Shown piece by piece: positions 15,298 through 24,489 of a DNA stretch of 31,990 nt. The position numbers and the translations under genes are program-made. The stretch spans positions 1 to 31,990 of the forward strand of contig UQJE01000022.1 in assembly GCA_900541345.1 (NCBI GenBank), read 5' to 3'. Within the stretch, counting starts at the first letter, position 1. Each line of letters starts with the position of its first letter. This stretch comes from an uncultured Blautia sp. (GTDB taxonomy: Bacteria > Bacillota > Clostridia > Lachnospirales > Lachnospiraceae). The notes beneath the pieces were generated by a model, which ran no database searches, was not told the DNA's origin, and saw only the letters and a program-made list of their open reading frames with translations.

Positions 15298-16167
15298 ATG
15301 CACGATTTAGATCAAAATGAAGACCGTTTAAGAGGCACTTACGGCTTTCCCTTTGAATTTCATCACATTGACAGCAGTCATCCACGCTACATTATGTCCT
15401 ATCACTGGCATGTGGAATATGAAATCATGCGTGTTCTTGAGGGAACTCTCACTGTTACTTTAGACGAAAAAAGTTTCACAGCAAAAGCCGGAGATATAAT
15501 TTTTGTACATAGCGGAATTCTGCATTCTGGCATTCCGGAAAAATGTGTCTATGAATGTATTGTTTTTGATATGAATGCATTTTTGAAAGCCGGATCTGTA
15601 TGTTCCGGGTACATTCAGAGAATTGTTCACCAGGACATTATGATTTATCATCACTTTACCGCAAAACAAAAGGAAATTATTGAGTCTGCAAATAGTATTT
15701 TTCAGGCTTTCCTAAAAAAAGAGGACGGATATGAGCTCACTGTCTTTGGACAATTTTACCACTTTTTCGGTCTTATTTTTGGTAAACATTACTATTTTGA
15801 GAGTCTCCCAAAAGCAAGGCGTGATTATAAGAGGATTCTTCAGCTCAAACAGGTTGTGGAATTTATTGAAAAAAACTACAGTTCCCCCATTACCTTGCAG
15901 CAGCTCTCTGCCTCTGTTTCTATGTCTCCTAAATATTTTTGCCGCTTTTTCTCGGAGATGACGCACCAGACACCTATGGACTATTTAAACAGACAGAGAA
16001 TTGAGCAGGCCTGTTACCAGCTTTCCACAACGGACGATTCCATCACAGAAATCGCATACAGAAACGGATTTAATGATTTAAGCTACTTTATCCGCACCTT
16101 CCGAAAATATAAGGGGATTACCCCCGGAAAATACAGAAAACCAGGTGCATCACACCCGGTTTCCTGA
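15298..16167 (+). CDS. AraC-family transcriptional regulator with cupin sensing domain
   Basis: A 289-aa regulator. The N-terminal cupin domain (about residues 20-110) has the sugar-pocket pattern HWHVEYEIMRVLEGTLTVTL, then GDIIFVHSGILHSG. The C-terminal AraC helix-turn-helix pair runs from about 185 to 285: ITLQQLSASVSMSPKYFCRF, then ITEIAYRNGFNDLSYFIRTF. I place the start at ATG 15298, preceded by AAAGGAGG with an 8-nt gap. The upstream TTG at 15268 would put the ribosome binding site inside the coding frame. It is divergent from fucI and, by position, is its likely regulator, with L-fucose or fuculose as effector (inferred). The last 18 bases overlap the convergent YfhO gene. Confidence 0.92.
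   Translation: MHDLDQNEDRLRGTYGFPFEFHHIDSSHPRYIMSYHWHVEYEIMRVLEGTLTVTLDEKSFTAKAGDIIFVHSGILHSGIPEKCVYECIVFDMNAFLKAGSVCSGYIQRIVHQDIMIYHHFTAKQKEIIESANSIFQAFLKKEDGYELTVFGQFYHFFGLIFGKHYYFESLPKARRDYKRILQLKQVVEFIEKNYSSPITLQQLSASVSMSPKYFCRFFSEMTHQTPMDYLNRQRIEQACYQLSTTDDSITEIAYRNGFNDLSYFIRTFRKYKGITPGKYRKPGASHPVS
16138..16162. terminator. Bidirectional terminator inside the overlapping 3' ends of araC-like and yfhO-like genes
   Basis: Stem AAACCAGGTG (16138-16147), loop CATCA, CACCCGGTTT (16153-16162), with one G-T wobble on each strand. On the minus strand it is followed by TTCTGTATTTTC. On the plus strand a T-run comes a little later (ATATCTTTTTC). Both stop codons lie in or just beside the stem. 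Confidence 0.65.
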
Positions 16168-18627
16168 ATATCTTTTTCTTATATAAACATAAATCTCTCC
16201 CAAAAGGAAAATACACCAGAAGACAGCACTGATCGCCATTCCTTCCTTCATTCCCGGAACAATAAACGTAAGGGAATAGTTATGAACTCCTTCTTTCATG
16301 GAACAGGCAGCAAATCCCAAATCTCCTCGGAAAAGCGCCTGTTCCTTTCCGTCAACTGTCAGATGCCATCCCTTTTCATAAGGTATCATAAACATAACGT
16401 ATCCGTCTGATGTGCAGACAGCCTGCCCTTCGATGTGGGATTCGTCCGAAATAATTCCCTGTAAAACGACTCCAGTCCCTTGTTTTCCCATCTTCTTTAC
16501 TTCTGATATATCGGCAATATCGGTTCCTCCCTCTGCTGCAATCACATTTTCAAGCAGAACATCTCTTGATTCTTTGGAATACAATTTTTTAAAGCTTTCT
16601 TCTGATATGGCGTCCGAAAAAAACTTTGCCGTAAAGGCAGGTTCTGTATTCTTGTAAAGATAAATATCTCCGAACTGCTCCAACTTTTCATATTTAGACG
16701 AATCAAGGTTTCCGTCTCTTGAAAGGAGATAACGGATTCCGAAAAAAGCAGCCAGCTTATTATCTTCCACACAGTCTGTAAAACTGTAATGATTGTGGTC
16801 CATTGCATATAACTCCGGACAGCAGGTATCTATAAATTCCTTCAGGTTTTGATTTAAAACAGAATTATACGAACTGACACCGTAATATCCCTGCGCCTGC
16901 GCGTCCATACACCATGTTCCGGAAATAAAATCTTTTTCCAAACGGTAAAATCCCTGCTCATGTTCTTCCAGCCATTTCAGCGCATCCTGTATATTCGGAT
17001 TATACAACGCTCCGAAAAATCCCTGGGGAATCGTCCTCTCCGCCTTTTCCACCCGGAGAGGGTCTTTTGAATTTCTTTCTTCCTCATAAACTGCCTGCTT
17101 TGCTGCAATCTCCTCTGCCGGCGTATCTGATTTTCTGACACAGATTCGTTCTTCATAACAGGCACGTCCATCAGAAGTTACATTTATAAATAAAAGAACG
17201 AGAAGAACCGTCATCGCAGAATTTTTGTATCTGCCGCCCTTTATACAGTATACCACGCATACAGCCATACACAGACCAGTTGCACAAAGTATGAAAGCAT
17301 TTAACTTGTGTTCCGGAAAAAGGCTCTGCTTATATCCCACTGCATACACAAAAATCATTACCACTGAAAATCCAAAAATCAAAAGAAGCGGAATTTTCCC
17401 CTGTTCCTTTATATAATCCCACATCCAGGCAAAGCTCAGAAGAAAAAACGGAATCAGCACAAAGGTATATCTATTTGTTATATCCGAAAATCCGTTAAAA
17501 ACAAAACCGCCAAGCTCTACTGTCACACAAAGCACAATAAGGACAGCGCCGCTGTACACCGCTGCCTTCGTTCTTTTCGCTGCCCCGGATTTCCAGAACA
17601 CAAAAAGAAACGCTACATTTAAAAGAACCGCAAGTGTAGAACAAAAGAAAATCGGATCTTCGTAATAATTAAAATAAGCTTCAAACCACTCGTCCTTTTT
17701 TGCAAAAGTCATCTGCAGGTTTGAGGAAAAAAGACGCATAAGCACAGATTCATAAAACTTTTCCGGATAAAAGGTAAGAAAACGTTTTATGGATTCCAAA
17801 AGCCCTCTGTCTCCTGTCCCCACTCTTGAAGATACATTTAAGAGGAATTCAGAAAGAGGAAGAAAAATTCCCATACTCATTCCAAGCCCCAGGATAATCC
17901 TCCAGCAGCCGCCGAGAAATTTTAAAATCCGCTCTTTCCATTTTTTTCCTTCTTCCATCACAATGCGGAAAAGAAGATAAAGACCGAGCGCCGCCAGACA
18001 CATATAGCTGAAATATGCGCTGTAAATCCCCGTAAGAAAGACAGCAAGGGGAAAAATCACCTTTCCTTTTCTGTTCTGTATATACTTTTCACAGCCCAGA
18101 AGAAGAAGTGGAAAATACACGACTGCCGTGCCAAATTGATAATGTTGTCCCCATACAAGAAGGTATCCGTTTAAGCCGTAGGCGAAAGCAGCCGCTAATT
18201 TTGCCTGTCTTCCAAAAGAAAAGCAGGAAAGATAGTGATAAAAAATATAGCCTGCTGCCAGAACCTTTAACACCTGAACCCACGAAAGGACAAACAGCAT
18301 TTTATCCGGTCCCAGAATCACTCCAGCCCCCACAGTCAGAAGAAACGCCGGATCAAACGGCTCCAGTTTAAAATAATTTACTCCAAACCCATGCGTCATA
18401 TCCCACCAGGAAAAACTTCCCTCTCTTATGTGATTTACCACACTTGTGTACTGCATGACATAAAGCTGCAAGGTATCTCCGCCAACATCATTAAATACCA
18501 TCAGCTCGTTTCCGAAAAGATACCTCCAAAAAATAAAAAGGCTGCTCATAAACAAAGCTGCCAGTAGCAGCAGCCTTGTCTTTCTCTCCGGATTCATAAA
18601 ATTTTTATTATCCATAATCTGTTTCAT
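16150..18627 (-). CDS. YfhO-type polytopic GT-C glycosyltransferase
   Basis: An 825-aa membrane protein of the YfhO family (PF09586), usually about 800-880 aa. About 13 transmembrane helices follow the N-terminus, then an extracellular domain (about residues 510-790) and a final C-terminal helix (about 795-813). FNDVGGDTLQLY at about residue 46 supplies the acidic residues expected in the first outer loop of GT-C enzymes. In Bacillus and Listeria, YfhO-class proteins add sugars from undecaprenyl-phosphate carriers to teichoic acid outside the cell. Here it is the last gene of a polysaccharide export operon, 15 nt after the glycosyltransferase stop, so it probably decorates that polymer. ATG at 18627 follows AGAGGT. 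ATG at codon 5 is a less likely start. Confidence 0.88.
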   Translation of the reverse strand: MKQIMDNKNFMNPERKTRLLLLAALFMSSLFIFWRYLFGNELMVFNDVGGDTLQLYVMQYTSVVNHIREGSFSWWDMTHGFGVNYFKLEPFDPAFLLTVGAGVILGPDKMLFVLSWVQVLKVLAAGYIFYHYLSCFSFGRQAKLAAAFAYGLNGYLLVWGQHYQFGTAVVYFPLLLLGCEKYIQNRKGKVIFPLAVFLTGIYSAYFSYMCLAALGLYLLFRIVMEEGKKWKERILKFLGGCWRIILGLGMSMGIFLPLSEFLLNVSSRVGTGDRGLLESIKRFLTFYPEKFYESVLMRLFSSNLQMTFAKKDEWFEAYFNYYEDPIFFCSTLAVLLNVAFLFVFWKSGAAKRTKAAVYSGAVLIVLCVTVELGGFVFNGFSDITNRYTFVLIPFFLLSFAWMWDYIKEQGKIPLLLIFGFSVVMIFVYAVGYKQSLFPEHKLNAFILCATGLCMAVCVVYCIKGGRYKNSAMTVLLVLLFINVTSDGRACYEERICVRKSDTPAEEIAAKQAVYEEERNSKDPLRVEKAERTIPQGFFGALYNPNIQDALKWLEEHEQGFYRLEKDFISGTWCMDAQAQGYYGVSSYNSVLNQNLKEFIDTCCPELYAMDHNHYSFTDCVEDNKLAAFFGIRYLLSRDGNLDSSKYEKLEQFGDIYLYKNTEPAFTAKFFSDAISEESFKKLYSKESRDVLLENVIAAEGGTDIADISEVKKMGKQGTGVVLQGIISDESHIEGQAVCTSDGYVMFMIPYEKGWHLTVDGKEQALFRGDLGFAACSMKEGVHNYSLTFIVPGMKEGMAISAVFWCIFLLGEIYVYIRKRYSGNRV

Positions 18628-18642
18628 TTAAAAACCTCTTAC

Positions 18643-21090
18643 TTATAACCTTTTCAGAGAAAAATCCTGGCTCTTTAAGGTAAGGTTAGGATTATAATAA
18701 GGATCCGGTTTTGCAAAAATCTCCGGCCAGTGACTTTCCAGCGTTGCGATTTCTCTCGCAAACCGCTCCCTCTTTTCCGGCGTATCCTCAAGTCCTCTTG
18801 ATTTTGACTCGTAGTGATACAGCTCCACGTACGGATTGTATACCACAAGATACCCTGCGTCCCGCACCTTCAGACAAAAGTCAATATCGTTAAAAGCAAC
18901 GGCAAGGTCTGTACTTAATCCCCCCACCTTATCAAAGGCTTCTTTTTTCACCATCATACATGCCGCCGTCACTGCGCTGTAATTCTGCGCACAGATGATC
19001 CTGTGACAGTAACCTGTATTTCCGCGGGGCTGCTGTACAAAGCAGTGTCCTGCAATTCCGCCAAATCCAAGAACAACACCTGCATGCTGCACCGTATCAT
19101 CCTCATAATAAAGCCTTGCTCCCACAATCCCCACATCCGGTCTCATACAATAACCCAAAAGCTCTTCCAGCCAATCCTCATTGATAACCTCTGTATCATT
19201 ATTAAGAAGGAGAAGATACTCACCCTTCGCATAAGAAGCACCGAAATTATTAATCTCAGAATAATTAAAAGGACCGTCCCAGTAAACCATACGAACCTTC
19301 GGATTTTTCTTTTCCAGCTCTTTATAATAAGAAAAAGTCCGCTCTTCCGTACTGTTATTTTCCACAACAATATACTCAAAATTCCGATAAGTGGATTTTT
19401 CTTCTACAGAGGAAATACACCGTTCCAAATCCTCAATGTGGTCTTTATTTGGAATAATAATGGAAATCAGCGGATCGTAGTCGCGAATGTATCTTGTCCT
19501 GTAAAGTCCCAGATATTCGCCCTGATAAACCTCTGCTTTTATGCCGATTCTCTCAAAATGCGCCTCAATGGCTCTCTTGCCTGCATCAAAGGCATACATC
19601 TTGCTCTCCGGATTTTCGGCTGTGGAATCCTCATGGCATCTCCAGTGATACAGAATTTTAGGAATGTGATAAATATGCTCTGCTTCCTCCACACATCGGA
19701 AAATAAAGTCATAATCCTGAGCTCCGTCAAATTCCGGACGAAGAAGGCCAACTTTATCAATCAGCTCTTTTTTCGCTACAAACAAATGGCAGATATAATT
19801 CACTGTACAAAGCAGATCCAGGTTAAAATCCGGCTTAAAATGCGGCATAAAGAAACGGTTGCCCTTCATACTCATCTTATCCTCATCTGAATACAGAACA
19901 TCCGTATCTGGATTTTCATTTAACACTTTCACACATTCATAGAGAGCATGTTCGCAGAGCACATCGTCGTGATCTGCAAATGCAATGAAATCTCCTGATG
20001 CCGCCTCCATTGCCGCATTTGTATTCTGAGCGATACGGAGAGGCTCTTCATTATAAATCACCTTAATTCTGCTGTCAGATGTCTCCAGCTTCTCTAAAAG
20101 AGCAGAAATCGGAGAATGCTTTCCGCTGCCGTCTGAGAGACAGAGTTCCCAATTTGTATACGTCTGAGCTTTTACAGAATCTACAAGCTGTTTTAAATAC
20201 TCCTCTTTTGTCTTGTAAAGCGGCACAACAATACTGATTTTCGGCGCATAGTCAAAAGTTGCCTTTCTCTGTCTGGATAGTTCTCCCTCTGTTGGAAGAT
20301 GCTTTGGAAGCCAGTCGCTGTAATCTACCGGTCGGTTCGTGCGCTCTGCAAGCTTTCTTGCCGCTTTTACAGCAAGCGCCTTCACTCCGTTCGCCCTCAT
20401 ATAATCAAGCGCCTTTTTTCTGTATTTTTCTGTTTTTCCAAGCAAAATCTCTTTTGTTCCAAGTCCTACCTTATGAACTGCCTTGCTTCCGTCCTCCTGG
20501 CGCATTACCAGATAAAGAAATTTCCCGGAAAGTCCGTCTGTCTCCACGTAAAATCCTGGTTCTCTGTCAATAAGGCACTCCCGGAACATTCCTTCCACAT
20601 CCATGCGCGCATTTCTCTGCACAGGCACAGAAAGAGGATTTTTATTTTCATCAAAGAGGCGAATCTGCACATGGGAAGCCCCTGCTGCCCACCCTCTTAA
20701 AACAAGAGAATGATTTTTTCTGTTTACCCGTTCTTCCTCTATATAAAACTGAGGCTTTCCTCTTTTCTTCGAAAGAACAGAAGTTTTAATATGAAACCAC
20801 TCCAAGCGCTCTTTCTCAAAAACAGCGTACGCCTTTAACATCTTGTATCCGGTCAGATCCTCCGGAAGCTCTATAAGAGCTTCCACTCTCTGTCCTCCTA
20901 AAAGCTCTCCGTCCTGAAAACGCTCTACTGCACTTTTCGCAACACACTGCTTTGTGAAAACAGAAAGCTTCTTATTGTCCAGAAATGCCTCTATCGTATA
21001 TTTTTCAGGAATCACTCCCTGTATCAGATATTTGCATCTGTCATTTAAGAAAAAACGTTCCTTTTCCACTACCAGCAACTGATTTCTCAT
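18643..21090 (-). CDS. Large double-domain GT2 glycosyltransferase (downstream paralogue)
   Basis: An 815-aa cytoplasmic glycosyltransferase building a surface polysaccharide. An N-terminal beta-rich region (about 1-215) is followed by a linker and two GT-A domains. The first begins ISIVVPLYKTKEEYL and has ADHDD and YSDED. The second begins ISIIIPNKDHIEDL and has LLLNNDTEV, with C-terminal HYESKSRG. Two active-site sets suggest it adds two sugars or makes two linkages. I choose ATG 21090: it overlaps the upstream stop as ATGA and follows GAAGGAAAGC, whereas ATG 21108 has no ribosome binding site. It is paralogous to the next gene (shared WLEELLGYC/WLEQMLGYC-type and DPYYNPNL motifs). Similar proteins occur in clostridial rhamnan-type clusters; the sugar specificity is not readable. 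Confidence 0.9.
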   Translation of the reverse strand: MRNQLLVVEKERFFLNDRCKYLIQGVIPEKYTIEAFLDNKKLSVFTKQCVAKSAVERFQDGELLGGQRVEALIELPEDLTGYKMLKAYAVFEKERLEWFHIKTSVLSKKRGKPQFYIEEERVNRKNHSLVLRGWAAGASHVQIRLFDENKNPLSVPVQRNARMDVEGMFRECLIDREPGFYVETDGLSGKFLYLVMRQEDGSKAVHKVGLGTKEILLGKTEKYRKKALDYMRANGVKALAVKAARKLAERTNRPVDYSDWLPKHLPTEGELSRQRKATFDYAPKISIVVPLYKTKEEYLKQLVDSVKAQTYTNWELCLSDGSGKHSPISALLEKLETSDSRIKVIYNEEPLRIAQNTNAAMEAASGDFIAFADHDDVLCEHALYECVKVLNENPDTDVLYSDEDKMSMKGNRFFMPHFKPDFNLDLLCTVNYICHLFVAKKELIDKVGLLRPEFDGAQDYDFIFRCVEEAEHIYHIPKILYHWRCHEDSTAENPESKMYAFDAGKRAIEAHFERIGIKAEVYQGEYLGLYRTRYIRDYDPLISIIIPNKDHIEDLERCISSVEEKSTYRNFEYIVVENNSTEERTFSYYKELEKKNPKVRMVYWDGPFNYSEINNFGASYAKGEYLLLLNNDTEVINEDWLEELLGYCMRPDVGIVGARLYYEDDTVQHAGVVLGFGGIAGHCFVQQPRGNTGYCHRIICAQNYSAVTAACMMVKKEAFDKVGGLSTDLAVAFNDIDFCLKVRDAGYLVVYNPYVELYHYESKSRGLEDTPEKRERFAREIATLESHWPEIFAKPDPYYNPNLTLKSQDFSLKRL

Positions 21091-23594
21091 GCTTTCCTTC
21101 CTTTCCATGTCTCATATCGTTTTGCAAGCGAACAATCGCCTCTTACAAGACTTAAATTGGGATTATAATACGGATCTCCTGCCAGAAGAAGCTCACCATA
21201 TCTTTTCTGAAATGCGTCGATTTCTTTCCGGAAACGCTCCTGCTTTTCCGGAGTTGTCTCAAATCCCCTCGATTTTGACTCATAATGATAAAGCTGTACG
21301 TCCGGCAGAAACACAACTTTTTTATGCAGTTCTCCTGCACGCAGACAAAAATCCACATCATTTAGTGCTACTTTAAAGTTTTCCCCGTCAAGACCAGAAA
21401 GCTCGTCAAAAACAGATTTCTTTACCATCAGGCAGGCTCCTGTCACTGCGCTTACCTCCTGAGCAGCTACAAGACGTCCCATATATCCTGTGTGATTCTT
21501 TCCAAAACCTGTAAGAATATGCCCTGCGAAACCGCCCATTCCTACAACAACACCTGCATGTTGTACTGTATCGTCAGGATAAAGCAGCTTCGCGCCCACA
21601 ATGGCAGTATCTTCTCTCTGACAATAGCCAAGCATCTGTTCCAGCCAATCAGGAGTGATAACCTCTGTATCATTGTTAAGAAGGAGATAATAATCCCCAT
21701 CTGCGTATTTCGCACCAAAATTATTAATAGCAGAATAATTAAATTCTCCCTCCCAGGTAACAACTTGAATGTTCGCATACTGCTGTTTCAGTTTCTCATA
21801 GTACGCAAATGTCTCTTTTTCCACACTGTTGTTTTCAATTACAATAATTTCTTTGTTTTCCCAGGTACTCTTTTCCATAACAGAGGAAATACATTTTTCC
21901 AGATCCTCAATATGATCTTTATTTGGAATCAAAATAGAAACCTTTGGATTTCCCTGTACTTTAAATTTTGTGCGATACACAATAAAGATTCCTGTAAACT
22001 CTGTCTCTGCCAAAAGGCCGCACCGTTTATAATGTTCTGAAAGCGCCTTTTTCCCTGCCTCCACCGCATAATTTTTGCTGTCCTGATTTCCTGCTGTAGA
22101 ACCCTCATGGCTTCTCCAGTGATACAGCACTTTTGGAATATGATAAACATGCTCTGTATGTTCCACACATCTTAAAAGGAAATCGTAATCCTGTGCCCCG
22201 TCAAACTCCGGTCTTAAAGTTCCGACTTTTTCCAGAAGCTCTTTTTTTACGGCTACAAGATGACAGATATAATTGATACATCGCAGGTAATCCAGATTGA
22301 AATCCGGTTTAAAATGCGGATAAAAAAGATTTCCATCTTTATCCATAAGGTCTTCATCTGTATAAATAAGTTCTCCGTCCGGACAATCTCTGAGAAGAGC
22401 AGCCATTTCATAAAGGGCATCCGGAGAAATCACATCATCATGATCTGCAAAAACAATAAAATCACCCTCTGCCATTTCAAGGGCTGCATTTGTATTCCCT
22501 GAAATCCCTGTATTTTCTTTCAGATGCTTATAAAAAATCCGTCGGTCTTTTCCATAATTTTCCTGAATAAACTCTCCCAGTGTATCATCGCTGCTGCCGT
22601 CTGCCAGACAAAGTTGCCAGTTTCCGTAGCTCTGCTTTGTAACAGAATCTATCATTTCTTTTAAGAAGGATACCGGTGTATGATAAAGAGGAACTACAAT
22701 GCTGAAAAGAGGCATATACGAAAAATTCTCTTTTCCCTGTCTGCGAAGCTCTTTTCCGGAGGGGCTGTGCTTCTTCGCATATGTTTCATACGCATCCGCA
22801 AAAGAGGAAGATTCTTCCCATACATAATCAAGAAATCCCCGAAGCCCAAGCGCTTTTTTTATTTCCTGATTCTTCTCTCGGTTTTCTTTTCCCACTGTGC
22901 GGGCAATTCTTCCAATTCTTGTATTTTCCCTGTCAAATCGGCGCATATCTATGATTTCCTGCTTTGTCGCAGCTCCGTTTTTAAATTCCACGATCAGCTT
23001 TTTACTTTTTACCTTGTTTCGAGGAACCTCCAGAATAAAACCATGACAGGCATCTGTCTCCACACCAAACACATCTTTTAAATCCGGTCGGCGCACACTG
23101 CTTTTAGAAACTTCTTCCTGAATTTTTCCTTTTTCATCCACAACAGATAGGTCATAACCACCAAACGTATCTACACACCAGCCCTGGATATGCACTTTAT
23201 CCAGCCGTTTTTCCACGCACTCCATGTAACACTGAAGAGTATCCTGATAATACTCTTTCTTTACCTGCTCCATTGTTTTCTGCATAACCGGAATGCTCTC
23301 TTTTCCACAGCAGACTCTCACGCGAAGAAACTCAGCAAGAGAAAACAGGTTTTCTATATTTTCAATGTAAATTTCAAATCCTGCATTCACGTCTGGAAAA
23401 GAAAGTTGGGGAAGCGCTGCCAGCACATCGGGACGCTCTGTTCTGACTACTCTACAGGAAAGAGGGGCATAATCTGCCCTTACCTGAACCTCCGGCTCTA
23501 AGTCCCCTGCGTACAGCCACCCTGTTATAATACACGTTCCATTATTTTTTCTCTGGTATTTACAGGCGTCCACCGTTACCCTGCATTCGCTCAT
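21087..23594 (-). CDS. Large double-domain GT2 glycosyltransferase (upstream paralogue)
   Basis: An 835-aa glycosyltransferase with the same plan as its neighbour. Two beta-rich N-terminal segments (about 1-110 and 125-215) come first. GT-A domain 1 starts at about 297 (FSIVVPLYHTPVSFL) with D384-D387 in ADHDD and YTDED. GT-A domain 2 starts at about 552 (VSILIPNKDHIEDL) with LLLNNDTEV at 637-645. The acidic motifs are intact in both halves. ATG at 23594 follows AGTGAGGAA and lies 4 nt after the kinase-like gene stop; its own end overlaps the next gene by 4 nt. Two such enzymes in series could make a repeat unit of up to four linkages, fed by dTDP-sugars from rfbC and rffA. Acceptor and donors are unknown. 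Confidence 0.9.
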   Translation of the reverse strand: MSECRVTVDACKYQRKNNGTCIITGWLYAGDLEPEVQVRADYAPLSCRVVRTERPDVLAALPQLSFPDVNAGFEIYIENIENLFSLAEFLRVRVCCGKESIPVMQKTMEQVKKEYYQDTLQCYMECVEKRLDKVHIQGWCVDTFGGYDLSVVDEKGKIQEEVSKSSVRRPDLKDVFGVETDACHGFILEVPRNKVKSKKLIVEFKNGAATKQEIIDMRRFDRENTRIGRIARTVGKENREKNQEIKKALGLRGFLDYVWEESSSFADAYETYAKKHSPSGKELRRQGKENFSYMPLFSIVVPLYHTPVSFLKEMIDSVTKQSYGNWQLCLADGSSDDTLGEFIQENYGKDRRIFYKHLKENTGISGNTNAALEMAEGDFIVFADHDDVISPDALYEMAALLRDCPDGELIYTDEDLMDKDGNLFYPHFKPDFNLDYLRCINYICHLVAVKKELLEKVGTLRPEFDGAQDYDFLLRCVEHTEHVYHIPKVLYHWRSHEGSTAGNQDSKNYAVEAGKKALSEHYKRCGLLAETEFTGIFIVYRTKFKVQGNPKVSILIPNKDHIEDLEKCISSVMEKSTWENKEIIVIENNSVEKETFAYYEKLKQQYANIQVVTWEGEFNYSAINNFGAKYADGDYYLLLNNDTEVITPDWLEQMLGYCQREDTAIVGAKLLYPDDTVQHAGVVVGMGGFAGHILTGFGKNHTGYMGRLVAAQEVSAVTGACLMVKKSVFDELSGLDGENFKVALNDVDFCLRAGELHKKVVFLPDVQLYHYESKSRGFETTPEKQERFRKEIDAFQKRYGELLLAGDPYYNPNLSLVRGDCSLAKRYETWKGRKA

Positions 23595-23598
23595 TTCC

Positions 23599-24489
23599 TC
23601 ACTTCCTTTCTACCACTTTTCTGTATTTCCTGTACATTTTCCAGATTTTTGTATTCTTCATTTCCCGGATAAGGTGATTCTTTTTCTTAATCTCATCTTT
23701 CAGTTCTCTGTTTTCTGCCTGAAGCTGTGCATATTTCTCCTGGATCCACATAGCACCCGGAGACATTGCGGTAAACATATCTCTCATTGGAATATGTCCA
23801 TCCGTGATGTATTTCTGGAAGGAACTCTCCATTTTTTCAAACTGCCTGCACATACAGGGAGTAATACCGAATTTTCTATAAATCTCTTCTTCGTCAATCA
23901 CTTCCCGCATAGGATTGGAATGAATATAATAATGAATCACGCGGTACAGTACAAATTTACCGGGAACCGGAAAATCAAATGTCCACTCATAATCAAGAAC
24001 AACCGGAGGGTTGGTAAGTACAAGATTCTGACACACCATGTCAATATCTGTCACATCTGCGCACTCCATCTCCCGGAAAAATACAGTCTCTCCAAAAACT
24101 TTTGTAAACGCCTCTGTCTTTTCAAAAACTGTATCTTTATATATTTTTTCGATTTCTGTAAGATACCCTGTAAGAAGTTTTTCCGCCTCTTCTTTTTCCC
24201 CCTGCTTCAAAAGACTGTCAAGACGTTCCTCCAGAGTTTCTCCTGATACATATTCCAGAACAACGCTTTTTCCCTCAAGCGCACATTTGTTGCACACAAA
24301 AGGAGAATCTTTGAATACCTTTTCCAGCGCTTCTCCCCATTTTGCCAGAGAAGCAACATGCTCCTCTCCTTCTTTTCCGGCAGGCGTTTTCCGCACACTT
24401 CTTACACCATCCTGCTCCAGAATATCTGTACGAAGAGAAAATCTCGGACTTCTCTCATTGGAATATTTACTGTATATTAATTTTTCCAT
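23599..24489 (-). CDS. Kinase-fold protein with C-terminal coiled coil, WbdD-kinase-like
   Basis: A 296-aa protein I do not recognise by name. Its centre resembles aminoglycoside-phosphotransferase or lipopolysaccharide kinases: possible hinge LEYVSGETLEERL (78-90), a catalytic-loop-like D148-x-D150 with N155 exactly five on (DIDMVCQNLV), and a metal-binding-like D166 in VVLDYEW. The usual His of HxDxxxxN is Asp here. After about 240 comes a coiled coil (WIQEKYAQLQAENRELKDEI), then a basic, aromatic tail (KIWKMYRKYRKVV) that could sit on the membrane. I choose ATG 24489: it overlaps the methyltransferase stop by 1 nt (TAATG) with GGGAGGGCAGATA before it. The GTG at 24504 lies inside that ribosome binding site. 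Methyltransferase-kinase-coiled coil is the domain order of the single protein WbdD. Function is inferred; a pseudokinase is possible. Confidence 0.7.
   Translation of the reverse strand: MEKLIYSKYSNERSPRFSLRTDILEQDGVRSVRKTPAGKEGEEHVASLAKWGEALEKVFKDSPFVCNKCALEGKSVVLEYVSGETLEERLDSLLKQGEKEEAEKLLTGYLTEIEKIYKDTVFEKTEAFTKVFGETVFFREMECADVTDIDMVCQNLVLTNPPVVLDYEWTFDFPVPGKFVLYRVIHYYIHSNPMREVIDEEEIYRKFGITPCMCRQFEKMESSFQKYITDGHIPMRDMFTAMSPGAMWIQEKYAQLQAENRELKDEIKKKNHLIREMKNTKIWKMYRKYRKVVERK

Noticed and set aside
21091..21108. ATG at 21108 as start of the downstream GT2 gene
   Set aside because: No ribosome binding site precedes it, while ATG 21090 has GAAGGAAAGC and an ATGA overlap with the upstream stop.
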